Below the pieces are notes generated by a model. That model ran no database searches and was not told the DNA's origin. It worked only from the letters and a program-made list of their open reading frames with translations. A program made the translations under genes and the position numbers. Positions 1 through 10,085 of a stretch of DNA of 64,000 nt are shown here, piece after piece. Every line of letters starts with the position of its first letter. The stretch's first letter is position 1. Origin of the DNA: Gemella haemolysans (GTDB lineage Bacteria > Bacillota > Bacilli > Staphylococcales > Gemellaceae); the NCBI RefSeq assembly GCF_012273215.1, contig NZ_CP050965.1:1961001-2025000 (forward strand). Reading direction: 5' to 3'.

Positions 1-1
1 A

Positions 2-1435
2 GTCTACGTGCGAAGAAAAAATAAAGAAGAGCAAGTGGTATATCCGCATCCTCATTTAGAGAAAATATTAAAAGATACTTACGGGGTAATAGTCTATCAA
101 GAACAGATTATGCTGATTGCGGTGAATTTCGCTCATATGAGTTTGAATGAAGCGGATAATATGAGAAGAGCTGTAAGTAAAAAGAAAAAAGAAGACTTAG
201 AGTACTATGGACGTATCTTCGTAGAGAAGAGTGTTGCTGTAGGATATGATCTGCAAGTAGCTAAAAAACTTTTTGATCTTATCGTGACTTTTGCGAACTA
301 TGGTTTTAATAAGAGTCACGCGGTTGTATACAGTATGCTTGCTTATCGTTTGGCGTACTTAAAAGTTTATTATACTAAGTATTTTATGACAGCTTTATTA
401 AACAACGTAATTAGTAGTGAGAAAAAAATTAACGAGTATAAGCAAGAACTTAATAACCTAGGAATAAATCTGGTAAAACCTGATGTGAATAGAAGTTTAT
501 CAAATTTTAGCGTTTATAAGAATGATATTGTGTTCGCTTTAACTGCGATTAAGAATGTTGGCTATAGAAGTGGGTATGAAATAGTACAAGATAGAATAAA
601 TTTTGGACGCTACTTAGATATAGATGATTTCTTAAAACGTATGAATAAAAAAGTAGACTATCAAGCGGCGGTTTCTTTAGTTAAGGCGGGAGCTTTGGAC
701 ACTTTTGGATATAATCGTGCTACGTTAATGAAAAAAGTTGACGATTATTATTCAGATAATAGGCAGTATATTAATAATGTACGTGTTGCCTTATCTGCAG
801 AAAGTGGTTTAACGTTAAAGGTAGAAGAAGTAGAAGATTATTCTATTACTGAAAAAATTCAGATGGAAAAAGAAGTAACGGGTACATACTTTTTAAAACA
901 TCCCGTTCAAGTTGAAAAAGAGAAATATTCTTATCTGCCATTACAGTATATAGGAGCTGAGCTTAGTGATAGTTATGTAGAGATAATCACAAGAAAAGAA
1001 ATTAAGACTAAAAACGGTGATTATATGGCATTTTTAACTGTAAATGACGGGAAGAATGACTATGATGTTACTGTGTTCCCAAGTGTTTATAAGTACGCTA
1101 ATGTATTTATAAAAGTAGGAAGTTTTGCGGTAATGACATTGAAAAAACAGCTTCGAAATGGAAGGGAACAGTATATCTTAGAAAAGATTGCAAGTCTTAG
1201 AAATTATAGAGAGTACTGCCTTAGTAATATAAAAATTATCTATACGATAGTTGATGAAGAAATACTTAAATTTTTAAATGAGTACAAGTCTGAGGTAGGT
1301 AGAGTAAAGGTTGTAGCTCTGCTGAACAATGATTCTAACAGAGGTAAAACGATATCAATAGAAAACGAACAGGAATTTGTTCAGAAATTTTTTGAAAATT
1401 TCCCAGGAAAACGTATCAAAATAGCATACTCTTAA
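2..1435 (+). CDS. dnaE: DNA polymerase III subunit alpha (DnaE), C-terminal part, 5' truncated by window edge
   Basis: Catalytic subunit of a replicative DNA polymerase. The reading frame is open from base 2, so the true start lies upstream; the GTG at base 8 is internal. The first ~130 residues carry the family segment with TYGVIVYQEQIM and EADNMRRAVSKKK, followed by FNKSHAVVYSMLAYRLAYLK. A helix-hairpin-helix-like stretch (SLVKAGALDTFGYNR) sits near residue 225 of the visible part, and an OB-fold (YVEIITRKEIKTKNGDYMAF onward) near residues 315-395. This order (palm/fingers, HhH, OB) is that of DnaE rather than PolC. It lies just upstream of pfkA and pyk, a common Firmicutes order. I see no clear terminator in the 129 bp before pfkA. 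Confidence 0.93.
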   Translation, partial: VYVRRKNKEEQVVYPHPHLEKILKDTYGVIVYQEQIMLIAVNFAHMSLNEADNMRRAVSKKKKEDLEYYGRIFVEKSVAVGYDLQVAKKLFDLIVTFANYGFNKSHAVVYSMLAYRLAYLKVYYTKYFMTALLNNVISSEKKINEYKQELNNLGINLVKPDVNRSLSNFSVYKNDIVFALTAIKNVGYRSGYEIVQDRINFGRYLDIDDFLKRMNKKVDYQAAVSLVKAGALDTFGYNRATLMKKVDDYYSDNRQYINNVRVALSAESGLTLKVEEVEDYSITEKIQMEKEVTGTYFLKHPVQVEKEKYSYLPLQYIGAELSDSYVEIITRKEIKTKNGDYMAFLTVNDGKNDYDVTVFPSVYKYANVFIKVGSFAVMTLKKQLRNGREQYILEKIASLRNYREYCLSNIKIIYTIVDEEILKFLNEYKSEVGRVKVVALLNNDSNRGKTISIENEQEFVQKFFENFPGKRIKIAYS

Positions 1436-1558
1436 AAAAACAAAAAAATTCGAACAAAAATTAAACAAAATTATGTTTTTACTAGAAAAAATAACAAAAA
1501 TATGATATTGTTGATAAGTAAATTAAAAAATAATTAATAACAAATACGAGGAAGGTAA

Positions 1559-2527
<969 letters not shown>

Positions 2528-2576
2528 TTTGAAAAACGTTTTCTTTAGATGAAAACAGTATTATTCAAGAAAATAT

Positions 2577-2605
2577 TTGAAAACATAATGAAAATGAGTT
2601 AAAAT
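2577..2605 (+). promoter_or_regulatory. Sigma-A-type promoter of pyk
   Basis: TTGAAA (2577-2582) and TAAAAT (2600-2605) are separated by exactly 17 bp and lie 31 bp upstream of the pyk start codon. It would give pyk transcription independent of pfkA read-through. Assigned from sequence pattern only. Confidence 0.6.
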
Positions 2606-2636
2606 ATTAAAAGATAAAAAATTAAGAGGTATATTT

Positions 2637-4082
2637 ATGATACAGAAAAAAACTAAAATAATTTGTACAATTGGACCTAAGTCTGAAGATAAAGCAAAAC
2701 TTATTCAAATGGTAGAATTAGGGATGAACGTATGTCGTCTTAACTTCTCACACGGTGACTACTCAGAACACGGAGCAAGAATTCAAACTATTAAAGAAGT
2801 AAGAGAAGCTACAGGAACTAACTTAGCTATCCTTTTAGATACTAAAGGACCTGAAATCAGAACTAACAACATGGAAAATGATGCAATCATGTTAGAAACT
2901 GGAAAAGACGTTATCGTTTCTATGACAGAAGTTCTAGGAACTCCAGAAAAATTCTCAATCACATATGGAGAATTAGTACACGACGTTAAAGCTGGAGACA
3001 CTATCTTACTTGACGACGGATTAATCGGATTAACTGTAAACAGCGTAGACGCTGAAGCAGGATTAATCTACACTACAGTACAAAACGGTGGAGTACTTAA
3101 AAACAAAAAAGGAGTTAACGTTCCAGGTGTATCTACAAAATTACCAGGTATTACTCCAAAAGATGAAGAAGATATCCGTTTCGGATGTAAAAATGATATT
3201 GACTTCGTTGCTGCTTCATTCGTTCGTACTAAAGAAAACGTACTAGAAGTTAGACGTATCCTTAAAGAAGAAGGATGCGAACACGTTCAAATCATCCCTA
3301 AAATCGAATGTCAAGAAGCTATCGATAACATCGATGAAATCATCGAAGTATCTGACGGTATCATGATCGCTCGTGGTGACCTTGGGGTTGAAGTACCAGC
3401 AGAAGAAGTACCAATTATGCAAAAAGATATTATTGCTAAATGTAATGCAGCTGGTAAATTCGTAATCACAGCTACTCAAATGTTAGACTCAATGCAAAAA
3501 AACCCACGTCCAACACGTGCCGAAGTATCTGACGTAGCTAACGCAATCTACGATGGAACTGATGCAATCATGTTATCAGGAGAATCTGCAGCAGGTGCTT
3601 ACCCAATCGAATCAGTTCGTACAATGGCTACAATCGCTAAACGTACTGAAGAAATGCAAGATTACTCTCGTATCTTAAAAGATCGTTCTAAAAAAATTGT
3701 TTCTAAAGATATCACAAACGCAATTGGAGTATCTGTAGGATACACAGCTCTAAACTTAGACTTACACACAATCGTAACTTACACTGAATCAGGACAAACA
3801 GCTAGATTAATTTCTAAATACCGTCCAAATGCAGCTATCTTAGCTGTAACTCCAAGTGAAAAAGTTGCACGTGGATTAAGCTTAGTATGGGGTGTAGACG
3901 CTCAAATTTCTGAACAAGTTAAATCAACTGACGAAATGTTAGATACAGCTAAAAACATCGCAGAAACTTCAGGATACGCTAAAAAAGGTGATGCTATCGT
4001 AATCACTGGAGGTATCCCAGTAAACACTTCAAGAAGTAATGTTGGATCAACTAACTTCTTAAAAGTTTCAGTAATCGACTAA
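2637..4082 (+). CDS. pyk: Pyruvate kinase
   Basis: Converts phosphoenolpyruvate and ADP to pyruvate and ATP at the end of glycolysis. It shows [11 protein letters not shown] at the N-terminus, [12 protein letters not shown] (substrate and K+ binding), [18 protein letters not shown] with the catalytic Lys, [12 protein letters not shown], and TATQMLDSM. At 481 residues it lacks the extra C-terminal PEP-utilising domain of the ~585-aa Bacillus enzyme, so it is the short form typical of streptococci and E. coli. The start is the ATG at 2637, after AAGAGG. A strong hairpin terminator follows at once. The DNA is codon-biased like a highly expressed gene. Confidence 0.97.
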   Translation: MIQKKTKIICTIGPKSEDKAKLIQMVELGMNVCRLNFSHGDYSEHGARIQTIKEVREATGTNLAILLDTKGPEIRTNNMENDAIMLETGKDVIVSMTEVLGTPEKFSITYGELVHDVKAGDTILLDDGLIGLTVNSVDAEAGLIYTTVQNGGVLKNKKGVNVPGVSTKLPGITPKDEEDIRFGCKNDIDFVAASFVRTKENVLEVRRILKEEGCEHVQIIPKIECQEAIDNIDEIIEVSDGIMIARGDLGVEVPAEEVPIMQKDIIAKCNAAGKFVITATQMLDSMQKNPRPTRAEVSDVANAIYDGTDAIMLSGESAAGAYPIESVRTMATIAKRTEEMQDYSRILKDRSKKIVSKDITNAIGVSVGYTALNLDLHTIVTYTESGQTARLISKYRPNAAILAVTPSEKVARGLSLVWGVDAQISEQVKSTDEMLDTAKNIAETSGYAKKGDAIVITGGIPVNTSRSNVGSTNFLKVSVID

Positions 4083-4095
4083 TAGTAAATAAAAT

Positions 4096-4132
4096 AAGAA
4101 GAAGTAGGATAAATTCTTACTTCTTCTTTTTC
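4096..4132 (+). terminator. Rho-independent terminator of pyk
   Basis: Perfect 11-bp stem (AAGAAGAAGTA, 4096-4106, with TACTTCTTCTT, 4118-4128), an 11-nt loop and a T-rich tail, 14 bp after the pyk stop codon. Confidence 0.85.
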
Positions 4133-4832
4133 GTCATATAAAAAACTAAGATAATGAATACGATGTTGAATAAAAAAACAAAAAGTGGCCCGTAATGGAC
4201 CGCTTTTCGTTATATGAACACAAAATAAGAATTTAGGGTAAATTGTTATTTTGTAGTAATCGGAATTTCTTCCGATATTAAATTAAAAGTTTTATTGTTA
4301 AATAAATTTAACAATCGAAAGGAAATTATGACTATAACTAGTATAGCCGTAAAAATGGAAGAATAATATACTTCCACAGTTTTAAGAACAATCTAGACGA
4401 TTGTATGAGGCATATAGACATATCCTCTTCTATCTATTATCTCATATAATGCTTATCATATGCTATTAAGAAATTTTTCAAAATTTACGTTTAAGATGAT
4501 GTGGATTTTTTGAAGAACTTCTGAAACGATATTTTAGTAATAATTAATATCAAAATGCAACAAATAGTATAATCGAAAAAAATATAAATAATATTAATTA
4601 TACTAAGATATTTTAATGATAAAATTATCCTACTAACTGTTTACATCTTTATTGTAACAAAATGAGTGTAGTTGTCAAATGAAATAAGGTTTTACAAAAA
4701 TAGTTGATGTAAATATATTTCTATATTTAAATATGTATATACAATATAGAATGTTATCATATAGTTAATAGATAAAAATATTTAGGTTATGCAAACTTAC
4801 AGATAATATCATTTGAATAGTCACAAAAATAT
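4133..4832. other. Long intergenic region with several small hairpins, no recognisable gene
   Basis: About 700 bp lie between the convergent pyk and D-lactate dehydrogenase genes. A hairpin with arms AAAAGTGGCC and GACCGCTTTT (about 4181-4206) looks like a weak second terminator. Two more short stems occur at about 4260-4277 (ATCGGAA with TTCCGAT) and 4298-4317 (ATTGTTAAA with TTTAACAAT). A 12-codon ORF at 4328 has GAAAGGAAA in front of it, but nothing else supports translation. The rest is AT-rich with frequent stops in all frames. I see no RNA gene or mobile element. Confidence 0.5.
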
Positions 4833-4875
4833 AAAAAGGAATAACCAATAAACATTATCAAGTATATTCCTTTTT
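4833..4875 (-). terminator. Terminator of the D-lactate dehydrogenase gene
   Basis: AAAAAGGAATA (4833-4843) pairs with TATTCCTTTTT (4865-4875). Read on the minus strand, the stem ends in a T-run, and it lies 36 bp past the stop codon of the minus-strand gene. The symmetric A/T tails could also serve the plus strand. Confidence 0.7.
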
Positions 4876-4910
4876 ATGAAAAGATTTAGAATCAATGAAT
4901 ATAATACAAA

Positions 4911-5909
4911 CTATCTGTTGACAATATTAGGAGAATCTCCAGTAGTAATTACTTCTACTGCAGCGTTTAATGCACCTTCTACAAGATTTTTAACTGCTGT
5001 TTCTGTGTAGAATGCAGTATGTGGAGTATAGATGATATCATCTCTATCTATTAATTGTTGCATTAATGAATCATCGAATTCTTTATTTGAGAAATCTTTA
5101 GGAACATAATTTCCTTCGTTTTCATATACATCAAGGCTAGCTCCTAATAATTTTCCACTATCTAGAGCGCGAATAACAGCTTTAGTATCAACAAGAACAC
5201 CACGAGCAGCATTCGCAAAGATAGATCCATCTTTCATTTTACTGAAGAAATCATCATTTACCATGTGAGTATATTCTTTTGTAGCAGGTACATGAATAGT
5301 TACAACATCAGATTGAGCTAGTAATTCGTCGATGCTGTCAACATACTCTAAAACTTCACGAGCAGCGTCAGAAGGATATAAATCATAACCAATAACTTTG
5401 CAACCTAGTCCTTTAAATAGAGTTGCAGCTTGGCGTCCAATGTTCCCTGTTCCTAGGACCCCTACAGTAAGAGTTTTTAGTTCTCGAGAAATAATATTTT
5501 TATTCCATGTGAAATCATGTTTCTCAACATTGTTAAGTATTTTTTTTATATTTCTACTAATATATAAGACAGTAGTGACAACATGTTCTGCAATTGCGTT
5601 AGGAGAATATCGAGGAACGTTAGTCATGCTAATTCCTAATTCGCGCATATATTTTATATCATAAATATCAAATCCTGCCATTCTGTTTGCGATAACTTTA
5701 ACACCTTGTTCTTTTGCATAATCGTATACTTCTTTAGCAAATGGTCTATTTTGGAACATTACTGCTCCTTGTTTCCCTTCTAATAAGTGTTTTGTTTCTG
5801 CTTGAAGTTCTCCTTCATGAAGATCAATCTCTACTTCAGGATGTTCTTTTAACCAGGCATCAACAAATGGTCTTTCATCTTCTCTCAAGTTAAATAGTGC
5901 TAATTTCAT
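4911..5909 (-). CDS. ldhD: D-lactate dehydrogenase (D-2-hydroxyacid dehydrogenase family)
   Basis: Reduces pyruvate to D-lactate with NADH, regenerating NAD+ in fermentation. The protein is 332 aa, the usual length. The NAD-binding Rossmann motif is VGVLGTGNIGRQAATLFKGL with the acidic residue in GYDLYPSD (about residues 148-178). The catalytic Arg is in NAARGVLVD (about 235), the acid residue in LDVYENEG and the catalytic His in YTPHTAF (about 296). The N-terminal MKLALFNLREDE segment is typical of D-LDHs rather than of phosphoglycerate or glyoxylate reductases. The start has AAGGAGA eight bases upstream. A promoter and a cre-like site lie upstream, which fits carbon-catabolite control in a fermentative organism. 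Confidence 0.93.
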   Translation of the reverse strand: MKLALFNLREDERPFVDAWLKEHPEVEIDLHEGELQAETKHLLEGKQGAVMFQNRPFAKEVYDYAKEQGVKVIANRMAGFDIYDIKYMRELGISMTNVPRYSPNAIAEHVVTTVLYISRNIKKILNNVEKHDFTWNKNIISRELKTLTVGVLGTGNIGRQAATLFKGLGCKVIGYDLYPSDAAREVLEYVDSIDELLAQSDVVTIHVPATKEYTHMVNDDFFSKMKDGSIFANAARGVLVDTKAVIRALDSGKLLGASLDVYENEGNYVPKDFSNKEFDDSLMQQLIDRDDIIYTPHTAFYTETAVKNLVEGALNAAVEVITTGDSPNIVNR

Positions 5910-6037
5910 AATATAATCTCCTTTTAATTTTTTTATATTCTAGATGAATAGTAGATTAAAATAACGTATTAAATTATCATTTTTGGCATCTAGTATTCAT
6001 CTAAAATATAATATATAAATATAGTACAACAGATTAT

Positions 6038-6051
6038 AGATAACGCTTACA
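6038..6051 (-). promoter_or_regulatory. Candidate CcpA cre site at the ldhD transcription start
   Basis: The minus strand reads TGTAAGCGTTATCT, matching 13 of 14 positions of the cre consensus TGWAANCGNTNWCA. It begins 7 bp downstream of the predicted -10 box, so bound CcpA would overlap the start site and most likely repress. CcpA binding is inferred. Confidence 0.55.
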
Positions 6052-6057
6052 AATATT

Positions 6058-6086
6058 ATTTTAAAGAGAATAACAAAGTTTGTCAA
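6058..6086 (-). promoter_or_regulatory. Sigma-A promoter of ldhD
   Basis: On the minus strand TTGACA (6086-6081) and TAAAAT (6063-6058) are 17 bp apart, about 150 bp upstream of the ldhD ATG. The -35 box is a consensus hexamer. Confidence 0.65.
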
Positions 6087-6326
6087 CAGTGTTAAATGTA
6101 TAGTACAGATAATATATTCCATAAAATTAATACGCTTTTAAAGTTGTTGTTGTAATATTTGCTTGAAAATTTTAAATGAAAACGTGTTTGATGTAGAGTG
6201 TAATTGTATAATAGATATTAATTATAATATCATATAGATAAATATAATCTTATTATTTAAAAATATAATCATAAAAATATTGTAATTTATAGTACAGATG
6301 ATAGGTTGTGTTTAACAAATTCTAGA

Positions 6327-6354
6327 AACTATTTAGAAAATTTTCTAAATAGTT
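6327..6354 (+). promoter_or_regulatory. Upstream operator of the sdpR-like operon (28-bp perfect palindrome)
   Basis: A perfect inverted repeat centred at 6340/6341, with half-site AACTATTTAGAAAA. It ends one base before the -35 box. Its core ATTTAGA...TCTAAAT recurs in the second operator. Placement and symmetry fit binding of a dimeric ArsR/SdpR-family repressor. Confidence 0.7.
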
Positions 6355-6355
6355 A

Positions 6356-6384
6356 TTGACTTCAATATGAAGTAGAGTTATAAT
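6356..6384 (+). promoter_or_regulatory. Sigma-A promoter of the sdpR-like operon
   Basis: TTGACT (6356-6361), 17-bp spacer, TATAAT (6379-6384). It sits exactly between two matching palindromes, the layout of a tightly repressed promoter. Confidence 0.8.
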
Positions 6385-6408
6385 CTATTTAGAAAGATAT
6401 CTAAATAG
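6385..6408 (+). promoter_or_regulatory. Downstream operator of the sdpR-like operon
   Basis: CTATTTAGA and TCTAAATAG arms around a 6-bp centre, starting at the base after the -10 box. The same arms occur in the upstream palindrome. A protein bound here would block transcription initiation. Confidence 0.7.
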
Positions 6409-6447
6409 AATTGCAGTTCAAATTTTAAATGGGGTGATATAAATGGG

Positions 6448-6720
6448 ATGAGTGAAACTTTAAAAGCGATATCTGATCCAGTAAGAAGAAATATTTTGGA
6501 ATTGTTAAAAGAAGAGAAGAAAAGTGCTGGAGAATTAGCTTCGGAATTTCATTTAACAGGAGCTACTGTATCGTATCATCTAACACAATTGAAAAAAGCG
6601 GGATTAATATTAGAATCTAGACATAAGAATTTCATATACTATGAATTGAACGCCAGTGTATTCGAAGAAGTACTAGTTTGGATCTATGGTTTAGGAGGAA
6701 AAAACGATGAGAGTAGATAA
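6448..6720 (+). CDS. sdpR: ArsR/SmtB-family repressor, SdpR-like
   Basis: A 90-aa winged-helix repressor. The fold is evident from ISDPVRRNILELLKEEKKSAGELA (helices 2-3), the recognition helix region LTGATVSYHLTQLKKAGLI (about residues 37-55) and the wing SRHKNFIYYELN. There is no CxC metal motif in helix 3, so it is not a typical metal sensor. Its length and its partner gene match SdpR of the Bacillus sdpRI operon, which represses its own operon until SdpI sequesters it at the membrane. The start is the ATG at 6448 with GGGGTGAT upstream; an overlapping ATG at 6443 meets a stop after two codons. It overlaps the next gene by 14 bp, indicating translational coupling. Confidence 0.85.
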   Translation: MSETLKAISDPVRRNILELLKEEKKSAGELASEFHLTGATVSYHLTQLKKAGLILESRHKNFIYYELNASVFEEVLVWIYGLGGKNDESR

Positions 6721-7321
6721 AAAAAGTTTGTTTCTAAGTGTTGCTATTTGTTTATTGCCGATATTGATAGGAGTTTATTATTATAATGTATTGCCTGAAC
6801 AAATAGCTGTGCACTTCAATTTTAATGGAGAGCCGGATAAATTTGTAAGTAAAACACATGCGATCATCGAGCTTCCGATATTTTTTACGGTAGTACAGAT
6901 TATAATTTCGCTAGTAGTGGATTTTGATAAAACACCTAAAAAAGGTGCGCTAATAATTAAGGGGATTACCCCTATAATAAGTGTCCTAGTTCAAGGTGGT
7001 CTAATAGCTTATGCCTTAGATAATAATTTTAATGTAACGAAATTAACAGCTCTTGTTATCGGGATATTGTTTATTGTACTTGGTAACTATCTGCCTAAAA
7101 AAGAATTTTGGGGAAAATACAATTTTAATCTTTTTGGTTTAGAAAAAGGTGTCAATGAGCAAAAAGTGATTAGAGCCTATGCATTGCTTATGACCTTTAG
7201 TGGAGTTGCTATATTTATTAGTGGATTCTTTAGTTCAACAGTAGCGTTAGTTTTAATAGTTATTTTTGCAATTGTCTCTACAGTTTTACCTTTTTACTTG
7301 GTTAAGAAATATAAAGATTAG
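6707..7321 (+). CDS. sdpI: SdpI-family membrane immunity/signalling protein
   Basis: A 204-aa integral membrane protein with about six hydrophobic segments. The N-terminal DUF1648 signature LPEQIAVHFNFNGEPDKF follows the first membrane helix. A second SdpI-type motif, GNYLPKKEFWGKYNFNL, lies at about residues 125-141. In Bacillus, SdpI gives immunity to the SdpC toxin and also sequesters SdpR. No sdpABC toxin genes are visible in this window, so here it may protect against toxins of neighbours. It overlaps the repressor gene and shares the twin-operator promoter. A hairpin terminator follows. Confidence 0.85.
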   Translation: MRVDKKSLFLSVAICLLPILIGVYYYNVLPEQIAVHFNFNGEPDKFVSKTHAIIELPIFFTVVQIIISLVVDFDKTPKKGALIIKGITPIISVLVQGGLIAYALDNNFNVTKLTALVIGILFIVLGNYLPKKEFWGKYNFNLFGLEKGVNEQKVIRAYALLMTFSGVAIFISGFFSSTVALVLIVIFAIVSTVLPFYLVKKYKD

Positions 7322-7379
7322 AAACTTATTCTATTTTAGACTCTTAAAGTAGATTTTAGCTGAAAATTATTATTAGGTT

Positions 7380-7416
7380 AAATTCCAGTTTTTTATTTGA
7401 ACTGGAATTTATTTTG
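7380..7416 (+). terminator. Terminator of the sdpR-sdpI operon
   Basis: Perfect 11-bp stem AAATTCCAGTT (7380-7390) with AACTGGAATTT (7400-7410), 9-nt loop, followed by ATTTT. Confidence 0.7.
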
Positions 7417-7483
7417 GAGATTAACTTAAAATTTATTTTATGTTTAGCCGCTTAGGATATTACTTTTAGGGATTAGAGGTTTG

Positions 7484-7492
7484 TGTTATAAT
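7484..7492 (+). promoter_or_regulatory. Extended -10 promoter element of the ABC transporter gene
   Basis: TGTTATAAT is an extended -10 box, 69 bp upstream of the GTG start. No good -35 hexamer is seen, as is allowed for extended -10 promoters. Confidence 0.45.
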
Positions 7493-7560
7493 TGAAACTA
7501 TAAAAATAATTTATGTAAACTTATTTTTGTTTTCAACAATTCTAGATTAGGAGGTACAAA

Positions 7561-9882
7561 GTGTTAGAACTTAAAAATATAGTTAAGAAGTATAATACTG
7601 GTGGTAGTGAAGTAGAAGTACTAAAATCTGTAAATATTCATTTTAGAGAAAATGAATTTGTATCGATTTTAGGTGCTAGTGGAAGTGGAAAGACGACGTT
7701 ATTAAACATTATAGGTGGGTTAGATAAATATACATCTGGTGATATGGCGCTTATGGGACGTTCTACTAAAGAATTTAAAGATAGAGATTGGGATAGTTAT
7801 AGAAATGGGACTATAGGTTTTGTCTTTCAAAGTTATAACTTAATATCGCACTTAAGTGTAATTGAAAATGTAAAACTAGCTTTGTCTATTTCAGGGCATT
7901 CTAATTCAGAAAATCATGAAAAAGCTAAGAAAGTATTAGAAGATGTTGGCTTAGCGGAGCATCTTTATAAAAAGCCTAATCAACTTTCTGGAGGTCAGAT
8001 GCAAAGGGTGGCGATTGCTCGTGCATTGGTTACTGATCCAAAGATTATTCTTGCTGATGAGCCCACAGGTGCGTTAGATAGTAAGACTAGTGTTCAAATT
8101 ATGGAGCTTATTAAAGAAATAAGCAAGACGAAGTTAGTTATAATGGTAACGCACAATCCAGAACTATCGAAAAAATATAGTGATAGAATAGTACGAGTTA
8201 AAGATGGTGAGATTCAAGAAGATACAAATCCTTACGTAGCTGAAGAGGTTTCTGAAAATGGATTTGCTTTGAAGAAAACTGCGATGGCATTTAGTAGTGC
8301 GATTAAATCAAGTTTTAAAAACCTTCTTACGAAAAAATTTCGTACGTTTATGACGGTTGCTGCTAGCAGTATAGGTATTATTAGTATAGGTTTAGTGTTG
8401 TCTATTTCATCTGGTATGGATAAGTATATTCAAACGATGCAAAATGAGAATTTATCGTCTATGCCGATTATGATTAGTGCAAATCAGGTAAACTTTGGGC
8501 TTAGTGTTGATGATGATAATTCTGAAAAAGATTCTAATGGTTCAGAGTTAGTTCCTAAGTCTAGCCGTGATGTACATAGAAACCTGTATTCGGTGGACGC
8601 ATTAGGAAATGGAGAAACATTTATAAACTATATTCAAAATAATGCGAAGGATTATTATTCTGCGATTGATTTTACTCAAGGATATACAATTCAAGCGTTG
8701 ACTAAAAATGCAAAAGGTGATGTAATTGCTGTAAAACAAGATCAAGATGCATTAGGTGATAGCATTTTTGGAGTATTACCAGAAGATAAGAATATGATTA
8801 TGAATCAATACGAAGTGGTAAAATCATCTAAAGATAATTTTGAATATCCTAGCGATAATGAAGTTGTGTTATTTACTGCGAAGAATAACGAAATCGATAA
8901 ATCTACGTTGAAAGCATTAGGTTTTGATGAAAATTCAAAAGTTAAGTATGAAGATATTATTGGAAAAGAATTTAGCGTTATAGATAATAATAACTATTAT
9001 AGAAAAATCGGTGATGGTTTTGTTCCGCGTGATGTTGATACTAAGATGTATGATTCGGGAACTAAGGTTAAGGTAGTAGCTATACTTAAAGCTAAAGATA
9101 GTTTCACTAGACCTCAGATGACAATCGGATATGCAAAATCATTGCAAAATAAGATGCTGGAAAAAGAGGTAAAATCGGATATTGTAGTTGCGCAAGAAAA
9201 GGACAAAACTGTAAATGTTGCGACGCGTCAGAAAATTGATGCGGATATGGCTGATCAGATTCTTGCGACAATAGGTGGGAAATCTACGCCAAGTGCAATT
9301 ATGCTTTATCCAAAATCTTTTAATGATCGTGACAAAATAGCAGAGGTTATTAATAATTTTAACAAAAAAGTGGCTGAGAAATACGGATCAGACAGTGCAG
9401 ATTATCGCAAATATAGTATCACATATGCGGATATGGCGAAGCAGATGACAACGATAATGTCACAGATGATTAATACAATTTCATTAATCTTATCAGCATT
9501 TGCGGGAATCTCGCTAATCGTGTCATCTATTATGATTGGGATACTGACGTATGTATCTGTAGTGGAAAGAACGAAGGAAATTGGTATTTTACGTGCGATC
9601 GGTGCTCGTAAAAAAGATATTACAAGAATCTTTATCGCAGAGGCAGGATTAATCGGATTTATTTCTGGAACTGTAGGTGTAGTGGTGACTATGCTTCTAT
9701 CTATTCCTATTAGTAGAGTAGTTGCTAAGGGATTAGAAGTGGAGAGCTTCACTGCGTCATTAAATGCTCAAGCATCAATAGGGTTAATAGCTCTTAGTTT
9801 AGTACTAACACTTATAGCTAGTATCATTCCATCGAGAATAGCTGCGAAGAAAAATCCAGTAGAAGCGTTGAGAACGGAATAG
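7561..9882 (+). CDS. MacB-like ABC transporter, ATPase fused to FtsX-type permease
   Basis: 773-aa single-chain half transporter. Residues 1-225 are the ATPase: Walker A GASGSGKTT, Q-loop VFQSYN, signature LSGGQMQRVAIARAL, Walker B IILADEPTGALDS, and the switch His in VTHNPELS. A membrane helix follows at about residues 265-290 (FMTVAASSIGIISIGLVLSI). Then come a ~330-residue extracellular domain and three C-terminal helices with the FtsX/MacB signature SVVERTKEIGILRAIGARKKDI. MacB-like proteins couple ATP hydrolysis to work outside the membrane, often on antimicrobial peptides or lipoproteins; the substrate here is unknown. Its closeness to sdpR-sdpI hints at peptide defence but is not proof. 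The GTG start is preceded by AGGAGGT. Confidence 0.85.
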   Translation: MLELKNIVKKYNTGGSEVEVLKSVNIHFRENEFVSILGASGSGKTTLLNIIGGLDKYTSGDMALMGRSTKEFKDRDWDSYRNGTIGFVFQSYNLISHLSVIENVKLALSISGHSNSENHEKAKKVLEDVGLAEHLYKKPNQLSGGQMQRVAIARALVTDPKIILADEPTGALDSKTSVQIMELIKEISKTKLVIMVTHNPELSKKYSDRIVRVKDGEIQEDTNPYVAEEVSENGFALKKTAMAFSSAIKSSFKNLLTKKFRTFMTVAASSIGIISIGLVLSISSGMDKYIQTMQNENLSSMPIMISANQVNFGLSVDDDNSEKDSNGSELVPKSSRDVHRNLYSVDALGNGETFINYIQNNAKDYYSAIDFTQGYTIQALTKNAKGDVIAVKQDQDALGDSIFGVLPEDKNMIMNQYEVVKSSKDNFEYPSDNEVVLFTAKNNEIDKSTLKALGFDENSKVKYEDIIGKEFSVIDNNNYYRKIGDGFVPRDVDTKMYDSGTKVKVVAILKAKDSFTRPQMTIGYAKSLQNKMLEKEVKSDIVVAQEKDKTVNVATRQKIDADMADQILATIGGKSTPSAIMLYPKSFNDRDKIAEVINNFNKKVAEKYGSDSADYRKYSITYADMAKQMTTIMSQMINTISLILSAFAGISLIVSSIMIGILTYVSVVERTKEIGILRAIGARKKDITRIFIAEAGLIGFISGTVGVVVTMLLSIPISRVVAKGLEVESFTASLNAQASIGLIALSLVLTLIASIIPSRIAAKKNPVEALRTE

Positions 9883-9892
9883 TGAATAATAT

Positions 9893-9980
9893 GAGGAATA
9901 GTAGATTGTGTTATAATCGCGAAGTTGTGAACAAATGTAACTTTTTGTTATTATAATGAATCTAATATTCCTCGTTTTTA
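9893..9980 (+). terminator. Terminator after the ABC transporter
   Basis: A 15-bp stem with one mismatch, 9893-9907 pairing with 9959-9973, closing a 51-nt loop, followed by a GTTTTTA tail. The long loop makes it less certain than the shorter terminators. Confidence 0.5.
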
Positions 9981-10023
9981 TATTTATTGTTAAGGTAATT
10001 TTAAGAGGTGTTTTTAGACATGA

Positions 10024-10053
10024 TTGACACTTAGATTATATTTGCAATATAAT
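10024..10053 (+). promoter_or_regulatory. Sigma-A promoter of the DUF218 gene
   Basis: TTGACA (10024-10029), 18-bp spacer, TATAAT (10048-10053), both consensus hexamers, 33 bp before the start codon. Confidence 0.7.
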
Positions 10054-10085
10054 CTATAATATACATATGCAAGAAGGAGGTTTTT

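Noticed and set aside
2529-2545. Near-palindrome GAAAACGTTTTC between pfkA and pyk as a cre site
   Set aside because: The spacing to the conserved TG and CA ends is wrong for the CcpA consensus, giving at least two to three mismatches. I do not call it.
4328-4366. 12-codon ORF with a GAAAGGAAA site, possible leader peptide
   Set aside because: No gene in the same direction lies downstream, since the next gene is convergent, and there is no run of regulatory codons.
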